Of a stretch of 64,000 bases of DNA, positions 23,414 through 33,939 are shown piece after piece (the first letter of the stretch is position 1; the number at the start of each line of letters is the position of its first letter). The position numbers and the translations under genes are program-made. Where the stretch lies: the NCBI RefSeq assembly GCF_033473495.1, contig NC_088935.1:1178001-1242000 (forward strand), read 5' to 3'. Under the pieces are notes generated by a model, which was not told the DNA's origin, made no database searches, and was given only the letters and a program-made list of their open reading frames with translations. This DNA is from Cercospora beticola (lineage: Eukaryota > Ascomycota > Dothideomycetes > Mycosphaerellales > Mycosphaerellaceae).

Positions 23414-23824
23414 ATGGAATCGCGGCAACACAGGCACGCCCACCAGCGACCTCCGTTCCCACAGCACACCTCACAAGCGTCCACCAGCTCGTCGGCGTTC
23501 CAAAGTACGACCTCCGTCGCGTCTGTCGCATCCGCCACTACTTCAGCTATGCAACGCTCACCAGCAATGAGTCTGGCAGGCTCGTCCGCCCCGTTACCCT
23601 CACCATCAACACAGCAGCCCGCAAATTACTTTGCGCCGCTAGCCGCTCAGTCGCCACTGGCTGCGCAGTCGAGTTCACAACAGAAAACATTTGTTGGCCA
23701 ACGACATTCTGGCGACGCTCCAGAAACAGCACCGTTCCTTCAAGGGTTCAATCTGCTTGCTGAAGCAGCGAAGAGGGCGGAGATGGCTTGTCTGTCGCGA
23801 GATTTGAACGATGTTGGGCTATGA
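23414..23824 (+). CDS. Hypothetical low-complexity small protein
   Basis: A 136-codon ORF from an ATG at 23414. I do not recognise a named family. The first 95 residues are rich in Ser, Ala, Gln, Pro and Thr. The last 30 residues are more ordered: FLQGFNLLAEAAKRAEMACL followed by SRDLNDVGL, a predicted helix that looks like a conserved terminal motif. There is no signal peptide, membrane segment or intron. The preceding CT-rich leader supports transcription from this strand. A real but uncharacterised fungal protein is more likely than a chance ORF, but only modestly so. Confidence 0.45.
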   Translation: MESRQHRHAHQRPPFPQHTSQASTSSSAFQSTTSVASVASATTSAMQRSPAMSLAGSSAPLPSPSTQQPANYFAPLAAQSPLAAQSSSQQKTFVGQRHSGDAPETAPFLQGFNLLAEAAKRAEMACLSRDLNDVGL

Positions 23825-24758
23825 GGAGGCGAGCTGAAGACGGAACAGCAGCATATTGTTCCATGATTTACGATATCTCACAACGACGTGCTCACCACAA
23901 GCGGTCTGATGATGCGCAGCATGATACAACAGCATACAGCACTTGAGTGTGGAGGATCGAGGGTAGACGTGTAAAATAGACACAGAGGGCAGTGTGGCGC
24001 ACAGCGCAAGGTGGTTTTTTGGTAGAAGATAGTCGAGAAATCTCAGCTCGATCGCCATCGCGGAAGATGGTGAAGCAGGTTTGGAGTCAAAGACCATGTC
24101 AGACGTTCCTGGCGCTCTGCTGCATCAGACCACAAGTTCGTGCAGGACCTTGACCGTGAGGCTCCACTTCCCACGTGCGTTGCAGCATGGAGCCACAAGC
24201 TTGCAGCACTGGGCCGACGCAGGATTCCACTTTCTGCAGCAGTTCGTGCCTGTAGACTGCCTCATCATCATGGCCTATGTGAACAGCAGCAGTGTTCGTC
24301 GCCTTCTTTCGGTGTGCCGCGGTTGGCGGCGCCGCTGCGATGACGCCGGTTCGTCACACGATGCCTGAGGGCACAGAGAACGGTTGTGACCGGGGTCATC
24401 CCAATGCGTCCCATGAGGAGCGGATGCATTGGAACGTCGAGTGCGGATTGTACAGTCAGCACGCCGGCATCCTACTGTCCGCTGCTGCTGCCGCTGGTGG
24501 CGATGGATGACCTCCGTCCGTGAAGTGAGAAGTGAGATCATTTCGCCGTGCATGCATCCGTCTTATTCAGCCAGCAGAACGTCCGTGATTATAGTCCGCC
24601 CTAAGCCCAAGCTCCAATTACCGCGCGACTCCAGCCACTGTCAACCTCAACGCACCACCGCACCCTCGCGCACCATCCCGACCTCGAAAGCGCACGCGGC
24701 ACCTTTCGCATATCGCAGCCGAGCATCATAAACGGTAGCGCGCAGTCGGGCGGGCGAC
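23825..24758. other. Intergenic region upstream of SSO-type syntaxin gene
   Basis: 934 bases with overlapping short ORFs and no domain. The last 150 bases before 24759 are C-rich, like a promoter or leader. Confidence 0.45.
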
Positions 24759-25950
24759 ATGAGCAACTACAACCAATACTCCGGCTACGGCGGCAACCCG
24801 TACGGCGGAGAGCAGCAGAGCTACGGCGCCTCGAATCCATACTCAGGCGAGGCGGGAAACCCCTACGGCGGCGGGTACGACGGGCAGGCAGTGGTGAGTG
24901 GAGGCGCGGAGTGGCAGGGCGACACAGACAGGCACAGCTGACCGACCGATACAGGCGGGCAACCCGCGACCAGGCAACGCAACCGATGCGAATTATGGGT
25001 ACGTCTACACTCCTCGGCCGCTGCTTCACCGCCGGACAGACGTCAGTTGCGACGGTCATGAAGATACATCCACTGACCAATACAACAGCACAGGTCCTGC
25101 GCCGTCCATCCCGGGCCAGCCGCCGCAACCCGGTCAGAATGTGCAATATGTTACCGCTGGGCCTACCGTCATGTCCAACTCGGACTTCTTGTCGCGCGTC
25201 GAGGCCGTCAAGGCTGATATTCGCACGCTGACCACCCATGTGGGCCAAATCGCGTCCCTCCACCAGCGCGCGCTGTCCTCGCCCGATAGCACATCATCGA
25301 GCCAGCTCGAGTCCATGATCACTCAAACCCAAGTTCTCAACACCTCGATCAAGGACCAGATCAAATTTCTCGAGACCGATGCTGCGCGCAGCAAGGACAA
25401 CCAGGTGAAGAACACTCAGGTCGGACAGCTCAAGACAAGCTTCACCAAGCAACTGCAGGAGTACAGAGTAGAAGAGGCCAATTACGAGAAGCGCTACCGG
25501 GAGCAAATCGCACGACAATACCGAATAGTCAACCCAGAGGCTACCGAGTCGGAGGTGCAAGAAGCAGCAAATGCTGACTGGGGCAATGAGGGAGTCTTCC
25601 AAACCGCGCTCAAGACGAACCGATCCGCGACCGCCAACACAGTTCTCGGCGCCGTGCGAGCTCGACACAACGACATCCAGAAGATCGAGAAGACTTTGAT
25701 AGAACTCAATCAACTCATGGAGGACCTGGCCACTGCAGTCGTGCTCCAAGAAGAACCCATCCAGCAAGCCGAAGTCCACACGCAAAACGTAAAGAACGAC
25801 ACAGAAGCCGGCAACGTCCAACTCGACAAGGGTATCGAATCCGCGCGAAGGGCACGAAAACTCAAATGGTGGTGCTTCTTCATCTGTGTGGCAATCGTCG
25901 CAATCCTGGCCCTGGTTCTTGGTCTATACTTTGGTCTGAGGAACAATTAA
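24759..25950 (+). CDS. SSO1: Plasma-membrane syntaxin (Qa-SNARE), SSO1/2-like
   Basis: t-SNARE for fusion of exocytic vesicles with the plasma membrane. Exons are 24759-24893, 24955-24998 and 25089-25950, giving 346 aa. The N-terminus is Gly/Tyr/Asn-rich (repeats of the type NPYGG), then Pro-rich. An Habc-type helical region starts near FLSRVEAVKADIRTLTTHV. The Qa-SNARE helix spans about 255-320 (RHNDIQKIEKTLIELNQLME), followed by a basic juxtamembrane stretch and a C-terminal anchor (WCFFICVAIVAILALVLGLY). The second exon is only 44 bases, and the frame is kept only with the acceptor at 25087-25088. Sso versus another Qa-SNARE is decided by the long N-terminus and SNARE sequence; a Pep12 or Tlg2 type is less likely. 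Confidence 0.9.
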
Positions 25951-26638
25951 TAATCGATATCCCCGAAGAACCGCAAAAATCCGAGAGCACCAGATATCAG
26001 CATTCAGAGGACGTGGTAATAGCAGCAGCTGAGAGTATGTGTGAGAAGTGAGAGCGCGCGCGCATGTTCAAATTATCCGAAAACCAAGAAGAAGAAAAGA
26101 AACACGAGGGAATTGCTATTCTCGGTTTAGTCTACCCACGGGCAAGACTACTCAAGCGGCTGCCACAGTCGCTACTTTGTACAGAAAAATGAGGGACGAG
26201 AGGTGGCGATTGTAGCACAGTCAGGCATAGCGGAGTGCGTGGTAGGGTAGGGTAATTTTCGTAGGAAAATCTCGACCATTAATGAACATCTTGATACGGC
26301 ACATGAACAGGAGAGTCTTTTTCTTTGACATTTGATCTATCTATAAATGCTGGGCCGTACCGAAACTTTGTCCAGTCCTCTTCGTGATTTGTGTCATACA
26401 GCGACGACGCGTTCCTGCCGCATCGAAAATGCTTTCACAGCCATGGTCCGCCCTCCCATTGAACTTTTGGCCAATACCGTGTATTGTTCCTGATAGGTAC
26501 CTTCCGAAACAGTAACGTTCACCAAACCCTCCACGCCATGCTTTGGGACAATTGATCAGGCCCAATATGCCCTGACTTGTTCTGAGGTCAGCGCTGATCA
26601 GCGATCGCGCTCCTCGATGCATTATGCATTCATGGTGG
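25951..26638. other. Convergent intergenic region SSO / copper-fist gene
   Basis: 688 bases of 3' flank from two convergent genes. A short GC dinucleotide run (GAGCGCGCGCGC) sits near 26051-26062. No gene is supported. Confidence 0.45.
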
Positions 26639-28039
26639 TCATCTACAGCAACATCCATTGGTATTCTGGTCATCGTCTGGTGGTTCTGCGTCCAGGTCGA
26701 CGCTCAAATAGTCGGCAATATTCAGCGGTGCACTTCCATCTGGCATCACGAATTCGTGATCCAAATTGAAAGCTTCGAAGTCAGTGGGGATCACGTCGCC
26801 GTTTCCGAATTGTAGTGGGTCGTGTTCGCCATTGGGTTCCTGTTGGGATGAAGTATCACAGCAGCCACCAGATGATTGTTGAGCTTGTGCGTGCTGATGT
26901 ATCCCACGGCTGCCATCGTAGTTGAAGGAGCGCGGCACCTTACTGGGAACAGCTCCGGGTGTCGGTTCTCGGGCATGTTTTCGACTGCAGCACTGCGCCC
27001 AGCTGCCTGTTCCTGGATTCTGGAAAGGTGGGGGGCAGTTCTTGCAAGTACAGCCGCTTACGCCACAATTTTGGCATATGGCATTTGGGAATTGGTAGTG
27101 GTAATAGTCGGCCCGTAATCGTTCGAAGTCATACGCAGAAGACTGCGTCGATGATAGAACTGACGGTGGTAATGTGCCGTGCACGTCGCCTATTTGACCT
27201 GTTTCATTATACTGTTGAGGCAGGTTCATGTCGTGCAACGGCTCCGGCTGTATAAACGAAATGTCCGGTACTGGTAGAGGCGAAGCAGTGTGTGACATCG
27301 TGGAAGCAGGTGTTTGACAGCAAGAGCTGGTAGGCGGTTGCGATTCGACATATGGCGACTGGAACTCTCTTGAAGGTATGGGTGCATTGTTGTCCCAAGC
27401 CAGTACATCGATTCCGACATCGTGAGAGCCTTGCGGCGCGCCGATGCCCATTAGACCGAATCTTGGTGTCAAGGGCGTGGACGGGCTGAAGGCGGCATAA
27501 GGAGCGGTCATGACGTGTGATCCAGGTGTGTGAACAATGGGCCCGGGAGTTCTGGTTTGACTGGCCCTCTCTGAGGGGCTTGCGATAGTGTGCATGGGAG
27601 ATGGTGAAAAGTGCTGCACCGATATGGCAGCTGCTGCTTGCTTGGCCTCGAGAGCCTCTCGACTGGGGAAGAACTCGACGTGGGGCTTTTGCAGCGCGAA
27701 CAATGCGGTCCAGTGATCTGGCTCAAGCAGACAACAGTACCGCCCTTGTTCATCGCAACGACACTCGCCGGTGCGTTTCTCGCCTTTCTTGGACTTGTGC
27801 GGACATGCTGATCGTGCCACCACGCATTTGCAACCGCCCGTGGCCCCATAGCGGCATGTGCACGAGTTCGAAGGCCGTCCTGGTCGTTTCACCGTCCAGA
27901 AGATCTTGGTGCGACACACGGGAATTCCGCATGAAGTGGTACGGTGGCCTCTTATGCACGACATACAGGCCACTTTACATGTCTGATTCGTCTTGAAATC
28001 AACGACCTCGATGGTCTTGAACGGCTTTTCTTGGTCCAT
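26639..28039 (-). CDS. Copper-fist transcription factor, variant zinc site
   Basis: Predicted nuclear DNA-binding regulator of copper or iron homeostasis, related to Ace1/Mac1/Cuf1/MacA. A single minus-strand exon encodes 466 aa. The N-terminal copper fist has CMSCIRGHRTTSC (Cys25, Cys28, Cys37) and a minor-groove motif KRPGRP followed by CTCR. The usual C-x-H after the third Cys is absent: the sequence reads CGIPVC, so a His ligand is missing and Cys42 may replace it. An unusually Cys-rich extension follows (GGCKC, then CRCDEQGRYCC). The middle is Ser/Pro-rich. Near residue 345 there is a C-x2-C-x4-C-x-C-x2-C cluster (CQNCGVSGCTCKNC), the kind that senses copper in Mac1/Cuf1, and the protein ends in CCCR. 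Target genes cannot be told from this window. Confidence 0.85.
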   Translation of the reverse strand: MDQEKPFKTIEVVDFKTNQTCKVACMSCIRGHRTTSCGIPVCRTKIFWTVKRPGRPSNSCTCRYGATGGCKCVVARSACPHKSKKGEKRTGECRCDEQGRYCCLLEPDHWTALFALQKPHVEFFPSREALEAKQAAAAISVQHFSPSPMHTIASPSERASQTRTPGPIVHTPGSHVMTAPYAAFSPSTPLTPRFGLMGIGAPQGSHDVGIDVLAWDNNAPIPSREFQSPYVESQPPTSSCCQTPASTMSHTASPLPVPDISFIQPEPLHDMNLPQQYNETGQIGDVHGTLPPSVLSSTQSSAYDFERLRADYYHYQFPNAICQNCGVSGCTCKNCPPPFQNPGTGSWAQCCSRKHAREPTPGAVPSKVPRSFNYDGSRGIHQHAQAQQSSGGCCDTSSQQEPNGEHDPLQFGNGDVIPTDFEAFNLDHEFVMPDGSAPLNIADYLSVDLDAEPPDDDQNTNGCCCR

Positions 28040-28836
28040 CTTCTCGCCACCGAGGTCGGTAGGAGTACAGTACTCCGTCTAGGCTGAACCTGGTCAGCAA
28101 TGTAGGCACAGAAGTTGGTCGTGACATTGAAGTCCCGATCCATGTTTCGGGGTCGATGGCGTAACGGAACGGAAGGCTTGCCAGAGCAACTATCCTCTAC
28201 GGCCAGCGTCAAGAGCAGTATGGCGTACCGTCATCGCCAGGGACAAGCATGCAGGGCTCCGCGCAACGTGAAAACTGACCTTATAGTGGAGGTCCGCCTC
28301 AATGAGCAAGTTTTCGGGTACACCCGCAAAGGTCTTTATTGAGCAACGAATGGGGCGTGGGGGGCGGTCAGAGTGAGGTGAAGCGGTGGGCTGGTCAGTA
28401 GTCCGCTCGGAGCGCGCCCAGGGTGGAGGACCGCGGCGGCGGGTAGGGCTTGGTGTGGAGGAGGGAGGTTGAGAGTTTGGCGGGCGAGTTTGAGAACATT
28501 CACGCAGGTGAAGCAGGAGAGGTGGGTCCAGGCGAGTGCCACTGCCCGAGGGCGGCAACTGGTGCCAGACCTTGCTTACGAGAGTTGCAATGGACTGAGT
28601 TTTACCCGTCTGCCTCGTGAGCATCGACTGACTTCGCGAGTGCGGATCGCGAGTGCATGGCGCGTGTTCAGCAAGCACTTCAGCATGTGAATTTTGAGTG
28701 ATGGAGGTGCTGGGCCCTTTCAGCGCAGCAAGTGTCGGCGCTCTTCCAAATCGCGGGCCGTCTTTGTGACGTCTCGCATCGAGGCTCTTCGACTTTCACT
28801 TTTGCCGCTGTGTAGGAGAGCTCACCTTGATGGACC
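28040..28836. promoter_or_regulatory. Divergent region copper-fist gene / EFM7
   Basis: 797 bases between divergent starts. The minus-strand strand upstream of the copper-fist ATG contains overlapping ORFs without domains, so a 5' UTR exon cannot be excluded. No metal-response element can be supported by eye. Confidence 0.4.
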
Positions 28837-29769
28837 ATGGCTCAGACGGACAACGAAGAAGACACATTGGATTTGTTCCAGGAGCCTGAAGGTTACTACA
28901 AGGAGCGTGAAAAGCCAGCGGACGTCACGCACAGGACCCTCAGCGGAGAAATCCTCCAATTGCACCTCAGCTCGCAAAATCCACTATGGGTAGGTGAAAT
29001 GGGCACAGAACGCACATCTCTAACGGACCAGCAACAAAAGACAGCGTGCGCGTGGACACTGATGTCACACACAGGGCCATCTTCTCTGGCAAGGAGGGCG
29101 GACGATAGCGGACTATCTAGAAATGAACAGAGCTCAATATGTTCAGGACAAGACCGTTCTTGAGCTTGGCGCTGGAGCTGGACTACCAAGCCTGATCTGT
29201 GCGATCAATGGTGCGAAGCAAGTAGTCGTTACTGATTACCCAGACGCTGAACTGATCGACAACCTGCGCGCAAACATTCGCGACTGTTCCTTGCTGCCAG
29301 AAAATGCGAGCAACCTCGCGGCCACAGGGTATATCTGGGGTGGCGATAGCTCTGACCTTACCTCCTATCTTGAGCCCGGTCAAAGAAGCTTGGGATTCGA
29401 CCTTGTCATCTTAGCTGACCTGCTGTTCAACCATTCGGAACATGGAAAGCTGCTGCAAAGCATTCGACGGACGCTGAAGAGGTCAAAAGATGCCCAGGCA
29501 CTCGTCTTCTTCACGCCATATCGACCTTGGCTGTTGCAAAAAGATCTCGCGTTTTTCGACCTAGCTCGTGACGATGGTTTCGTCGTGGAGAAGATTCTAG
29601 AGAAGCAGATGGATAAAGTCATGTTTGAGGAAGATCCTGGAGTAAGTATTCGTTTCCTGTACGTTCGCTGTACCTGTCCTGACCTCGTGAATTTCAGGAT
29701 GAGACCCTTCGGCGGACTGTATTCGGTCATCGAATTCGATGGGGAGACGCTGCCTTTGAGAATGCCTGA
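28837..29769 (+). CDS. EFM7: Protein N-terminal/lysine methyltransferase EFM7 (Nnt1-like)
   Basis: Predicted S-adenosylmethionine-dependent methyltransferase; yeast Efm7 modifies the N-terminus and Lys2 of translation elongation factor 1A. Exons are 28837-28989, 29075-29641 and 29698-29769, giving 263 aa. The first join reads NPLW-GHLLWQGGRTIADYL, the family's pre-motif. SAM motif I is LELGAGAGLPSL (about 80-91), with the acidic motif VVVTDYPD after it and ILADLLFNHSEH (post-II region) near 155-165. The final join reads EEDPGDETLRRTV, typical of this subfamily, and the stop follows 15 residues later. Reading through the last intron would give a different, non-conserved tail, so the spliced form is preferred. 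Confidence 0.9.
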
Positions 29770-29942
29770 TGGCTCGAGACCACTTTGGACTGGCTCGAGG
29801 CGAGAGTCTGATCGTACGCTAATGATGCATTTTGTACATTAGTAGAGAAGAGTATCATACGTCCGTGCCGTACTGTGCCGTCAGTCCGCACCAGTGCTGG
29901 CTGTTTCTACATTTTCCTTGCACACCTACGCCGTTGCACATT

Positions 29943-30847
29943 TTATGATCTCAGTCCCAACAGAAAGTTACCACCCTTGCTGCCATCTTGACCACCCTGC
30001 CCACCACCTGGCAGATATGTGACGTTCGGGTTGTTTGCGAGCATCTGCGCCACATCTTTCTGTGTTTCGATTCTTCGAATTTGGATCAGACCATCACCAC
30101 TCTTCGCCACAGCCTTCGAAATGACTTCGGCGGCCTCTGATTCACCCTCTGCGCGAATGACGTTCGCCTGTCGTTCTTGTTCGGCCTTCTCCACAATGAA
30201 ACGTGCGCGCTCGGCTTCTTGTTGTGCGATCTGCTTCTCCTCAACTGCTTTGGTGAACTCTCGGCCGAAGGTCATGTGTGTAATGCTGACATCCTCGAGT
30301 GCAATGTTGAACTCCGAGGCACGCTTGAGCAACTCAGCTCGTATCCGATTTGATACAGCCTCACGTTGGGTAATGAGCTCCGCGGCGTCGAATTGGGCCA
30401 CGATGGCCTTGAGCACCTCGTTTCCGATCGAAGGAAGCACACGCTCGTCGTAGTCTTGTCCGAGATTCTGCAAACAACTTAGACAAAGCCTCTGACTAGC
30501 ACCGGTATAGTGACGCGTCTTACCTGATAAATTTTGGGCAGCTGCTGCACCTCAGGACGGTGGAGCACTCTCAGTGTCAAGCTCACCATCTGCAAGTCTT
30601 TGCTGCCAGTTGTGGTGCTGATATTGCGAGGCTTTGTCCGTACATCGAACGTGATCGCTTTTTGTAGCCATGGCACCAGGAAGTGTGTTCCTTCATTCAC
30701 GACTTGATCCGAGACACCTCGCAGACGGTCGAAGATGACGGCTCGAGTGCCACCCTTGACATCGTAAATGGAGGCGGAAGCGAGGGAGAAGGCGGCGGCT
30801 GTGGGAATCGCCCATCGATAGATGCCGTTCAATGCGTTGGCGGCCAT
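29943..30847 (-). CDS. PHB1: Prohibitin-1
   Basis: Subunit of the ring-shaped prohibitin complex of the mitochondrial inner membrane, which chaperones respiratory subunits and limits m-AAA protease. Minus-strand exons are 30847-30524 and 30467-29943, giving 282 aa, the usual length. The N-terminal anchor ([18 protein letters not shown]) is followed by [14 protein letters not shown] and [12 protein letters not shown], the start of the PHB/SPFH domain. The second exon opens with [20 protein letters not shown] and has the long coiled coil with [20 protein letters not shown]. The C-terminus is Gly-rich and ends NFLLGLRS. The gene is divergent from QCR8, another inner-membrane protein, with only 262 bases between the two starts. 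Confidence 0.95.
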
Positions 30848-31109
30848 GATGGAGTTGAAAGCGGCGAGAGGATGAACCAGAGCTGGGCGTGATGCTGTCA
30901 GTTCGTTTCGCGAAGTAACTTCCTCTGTGATGAGGTGTGGAAGGCGCACGGACCCATCGGCTGCTGGAAAGTGCTGACCATCTTCCGCCTTCTCCTCCGA
31001 CGTTGGCATTGAAAGCGCCATTCTCACGACACGACACCCGACATCACCCCTTCGGACGATTTTCCTTCGAACAACTACACAGAATCGTACCCGCTCGACG
31101 TGCGACGAG
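30848..31109. promoter_or_regulatory. Bidirectional promoter PHB1 / QCR8
   Basis: The 262 bases between two ATGs must hold both promoters and both 5' leaders. I see no CCAAT box and no clear TATA element by eye. Both products are mitochondrial inner-membrane proteins, so co-regulation is plausible but inferred. Confidence 0.5.
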
Positions 31110-31606
31110 ATGCGTGCCTCCCAGATCCTGCGCGCAGGCGGTGGTGAGAAGAGGCCAGGCCAGTGAGTCTCCCAAAAGATGATGAGGTGGATGTGGCAGC
31201 GATGGAGATGAAGCAAGCAGGCGTACAGACTTGCTAATACTGCGCTATAGATACCTTGGACCATGGGGTGCACTGGGATCAATGCCTCAGAAGGGCATTG
31301 TACACTACGGAATTTCAGCAAATCGCACCAACCCACTCGCTGGCACATTCAAAGCAGCCATCTTCAACACTTTCCGACGGACACGTGGGCAAATCCTGTA
31401 CTGGGCTATTCCCATGCTTATCGCATATGAGTCCATGAACTGGGCAACTGAGAAGTGAGTGCTTGAACATTCGCGTTACCCCCGAAAGCACTTATGCGCA
31501 TGCTTTTCGCAGCGGCGATGACGTGAGATCGTGTTGCTAACGAGAACGCAGGAACGAGTACTACAACTCCAAGGCAGGACGTGCAGAATTTGGCGAGGAG
31601 GTGTAA
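31110..31606 (+). CDS. QCR8: Cytochrome b-c1 complex subunit 8
   Basis: Small ubiquinone-binding subunit of respiratory complex III in the mitochondrial inner membrane. Exons are 31110-31162, 31251-31454 and 31552-31606, giving 103 aa. After a short N-terminus the sequence reads QYLGPWGALGSMPQKGIVHY, then NRTNPLAGTFKAAIFNTFRR and RGQILYWAIPMLIAYESMNW (transmembrane helix). The last join gives EKNEYYNSKAGRAEFGEEV, matching the family's NSKAGRAEF terminus. Both introns have clear branch-like CTAAT or CTAAC motifs. The first join at a phase-2 codon was fixed by the conserved QYLG. Divergent from PHB1. Confidence 0.94.
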
Positions 31607-33939
31607 GCGAGGTCGACGGCTGCAACGAGGGGAAGCACCCACAGATCCGTGTACATATACAAGCGTGTATCAAGGCCTACCAATTTGTCTTCAAGGTCCA
31701 GCAGCATTGCGCAAAGCGAGCGACCTGTCCGTGCTGTGCTTCGGATAGTGAATCGGCTTCCCGATGAGAGGCGAAGCCTAGCGACCAAATTCTTTATGTT
31801 GAGAAACTTTCGACGGCCGGTCCCGATACTCTCCTTCAAGTCTCGAGGCCATTGGATTGACATGTTCCCAGCTGATTGGAACGACTGTATTTCTGCCGAC
31901 ACGCAGTAGGACTTTCGGCGGGAAACGGAGGCGGCGCACATTTGGGGGACCCAACAGGCGCGCCAGGCAATGCTGATGAGTATATCATGACTACTTTGCA
32001 CGTCGATGCTCATAATTGATGTGCTTTCCGCGAACCTGACGTTCACCATAGCGCACATTGACCACATCGGTGACAAGCTGACATATCTGAAACAAAGCAA
32101 GGGTGTACGACAATACGAGACGTACGACCGACGTCGTCTCATGAGCTTCGTGCGGACACAAGACTACTCTACTCATCTATGGAGGCACTGACGATGTAGA
32201 GGCATTTGGTCAGCTGCTCTGGCCTGACTCTATAAACTATCACTGAAAAGCAAACCCGAATTCTGGGCCAATACTGCATACTGTGCCTGGGGAGGTGGGG
32301 TGCTCTTTCGACATTCGGATCTCCACCTTGTGCCGTGTAGCTAAAAAGCACTCTCGAGAAGCGTGACAGACACGGGACACGGTCGCGACGAGAGATCAAG
32401 GTATAGGCGTTTCCAAATTTCCATTTTGTTGTCCGTGGACCGCGATCGGAAAGCCTTCAGCATGCCAATGGCGTACAAGCCTTGGAGGATCGACATGCCA
32501 GTGCGTATTCCGCCACTCTATCGGTTCGCATTATTGCACGTATGAGCCTATTGACACAGGCTATAGAAACATGATGATTTATCACAGGAAACATCACAAG
32601 TCGATGAGAGGGTCCGCATCGGCAACAATGGCTCATGGAAGAAATTGCATTGCCGTTAGGAAAAGCATCTGTCCTGCTAGCGTGGCATCGCGCACTTGTA
32701 GATTCAAGCCTAGTGGATGTGCAGACATCTGCGCATGTGTACACCTGTGTACTATCATGGCAGCATGATCGCTCAATGATGAAAGATGGCATGCGCGATG
32801 TGTTGTGATGTCTATAAGACATGGAATGAGGTACATGCATCGCGGTACCTGCACTAGCGTGACAAAGCTAGCGTCTCGATGAATTCTCCGAGATGGGGAC
32901 GATTATTGCGCGACTGTTGCCAGCGCGACATGTTGGCAAGGCGCAAATAATACAGATAACTAGGTTCAGCAGGCTCTGAACAGGGCGAGCAATCCTTGAC
33001 AAGCGTGGCACGAGATGGAAGGGCCAAGGTGTTCCACCGCAGCCAATGCGTGGAACGTTACACTTGTCAAGTGGTGGTGTACAGCAAACGGGACAGGGCA
33101 TTGATGTGCGCATGAAATGGATGCATGCGGCAAGGCGAGATCTGCTGGCTACTGTTGTGCTCAACTTTGTGTCATGTCATCTCTCGATGGCCATGTGACC
33201 ATTGACGTGTTGCCGCCGTGTCGGTTTGCGAACAGTACATGTTTGCAATTTGCACCTTCACAACCATATTGTTGCCGCGGCACAAATGTGCTTGCGAACC
33301 GGCCAGTGTGCCGCTAGAGCGCGATGTGAGTCGTGGCGCGAGAGAGGTGATGAGGAGTGCTGTGGTGGTGATGGACCGGCCGAGAATCTAATAAATAAGT
33401 AGAGTTGTTGGCAGATGAGTGGAAGGTTGTAGCTCGTGGTAAGCGAAATGAAGGCAGGCACAAGCCCCAGCAGCTGCACCACGCTCAACCGCCCTTCCCT
33501 CTCTTTCTCCTCCGCTCGTCTTTGTGCACGCATCGTCGTCAGAAGGCCAGCCAAATGCTGTGAAAGCGTCGACAGTCCACTCGCTCCGCAAAGCCCATTA
33601 TTCCACCCGGAGTCGTCGCTCCAATTCGCTCTTTGGAATCGCTATTGACCACGCGCGCGCCGGCCGACACATTCTTTACCACAACACGCTGCGCGCCAGC
33701 CAGCCATCTGCCCCAGATCTCGCCGATAACACACGCAGCCGCCACGAGACGTGCGTTGTGGCCCAAACGCTGCGATCGTCAACAGGAATCACGACCGCTC
33801 GACCTCGAACAAAGAGGCATTGACCGTGGCTTCGCCGGGACGAGAAAAGACGACCAGGCCCTCACCACTTGGCTGACCCACAGCCCACCACCGGACCGAC
33901 GCGACCAGGCACACCAATCAGTGGCAGCGTTGCTCAGTT
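31607..33939. other. Gene-poor 2.3-kb intergenic region
   Basis: The longest stretch without a recognised gene. ORFs of 60-193 codons occur on both strands, but they overlap, lack domains and have no convincing introns. An AATAAATAAG-like A/T patch sits near 33388-33400. The last 450 bases before the SUN gene are C-rich, like its leader or promoter. No tRNA, transposon end or long repeat was seen. Confidence 0.45.
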
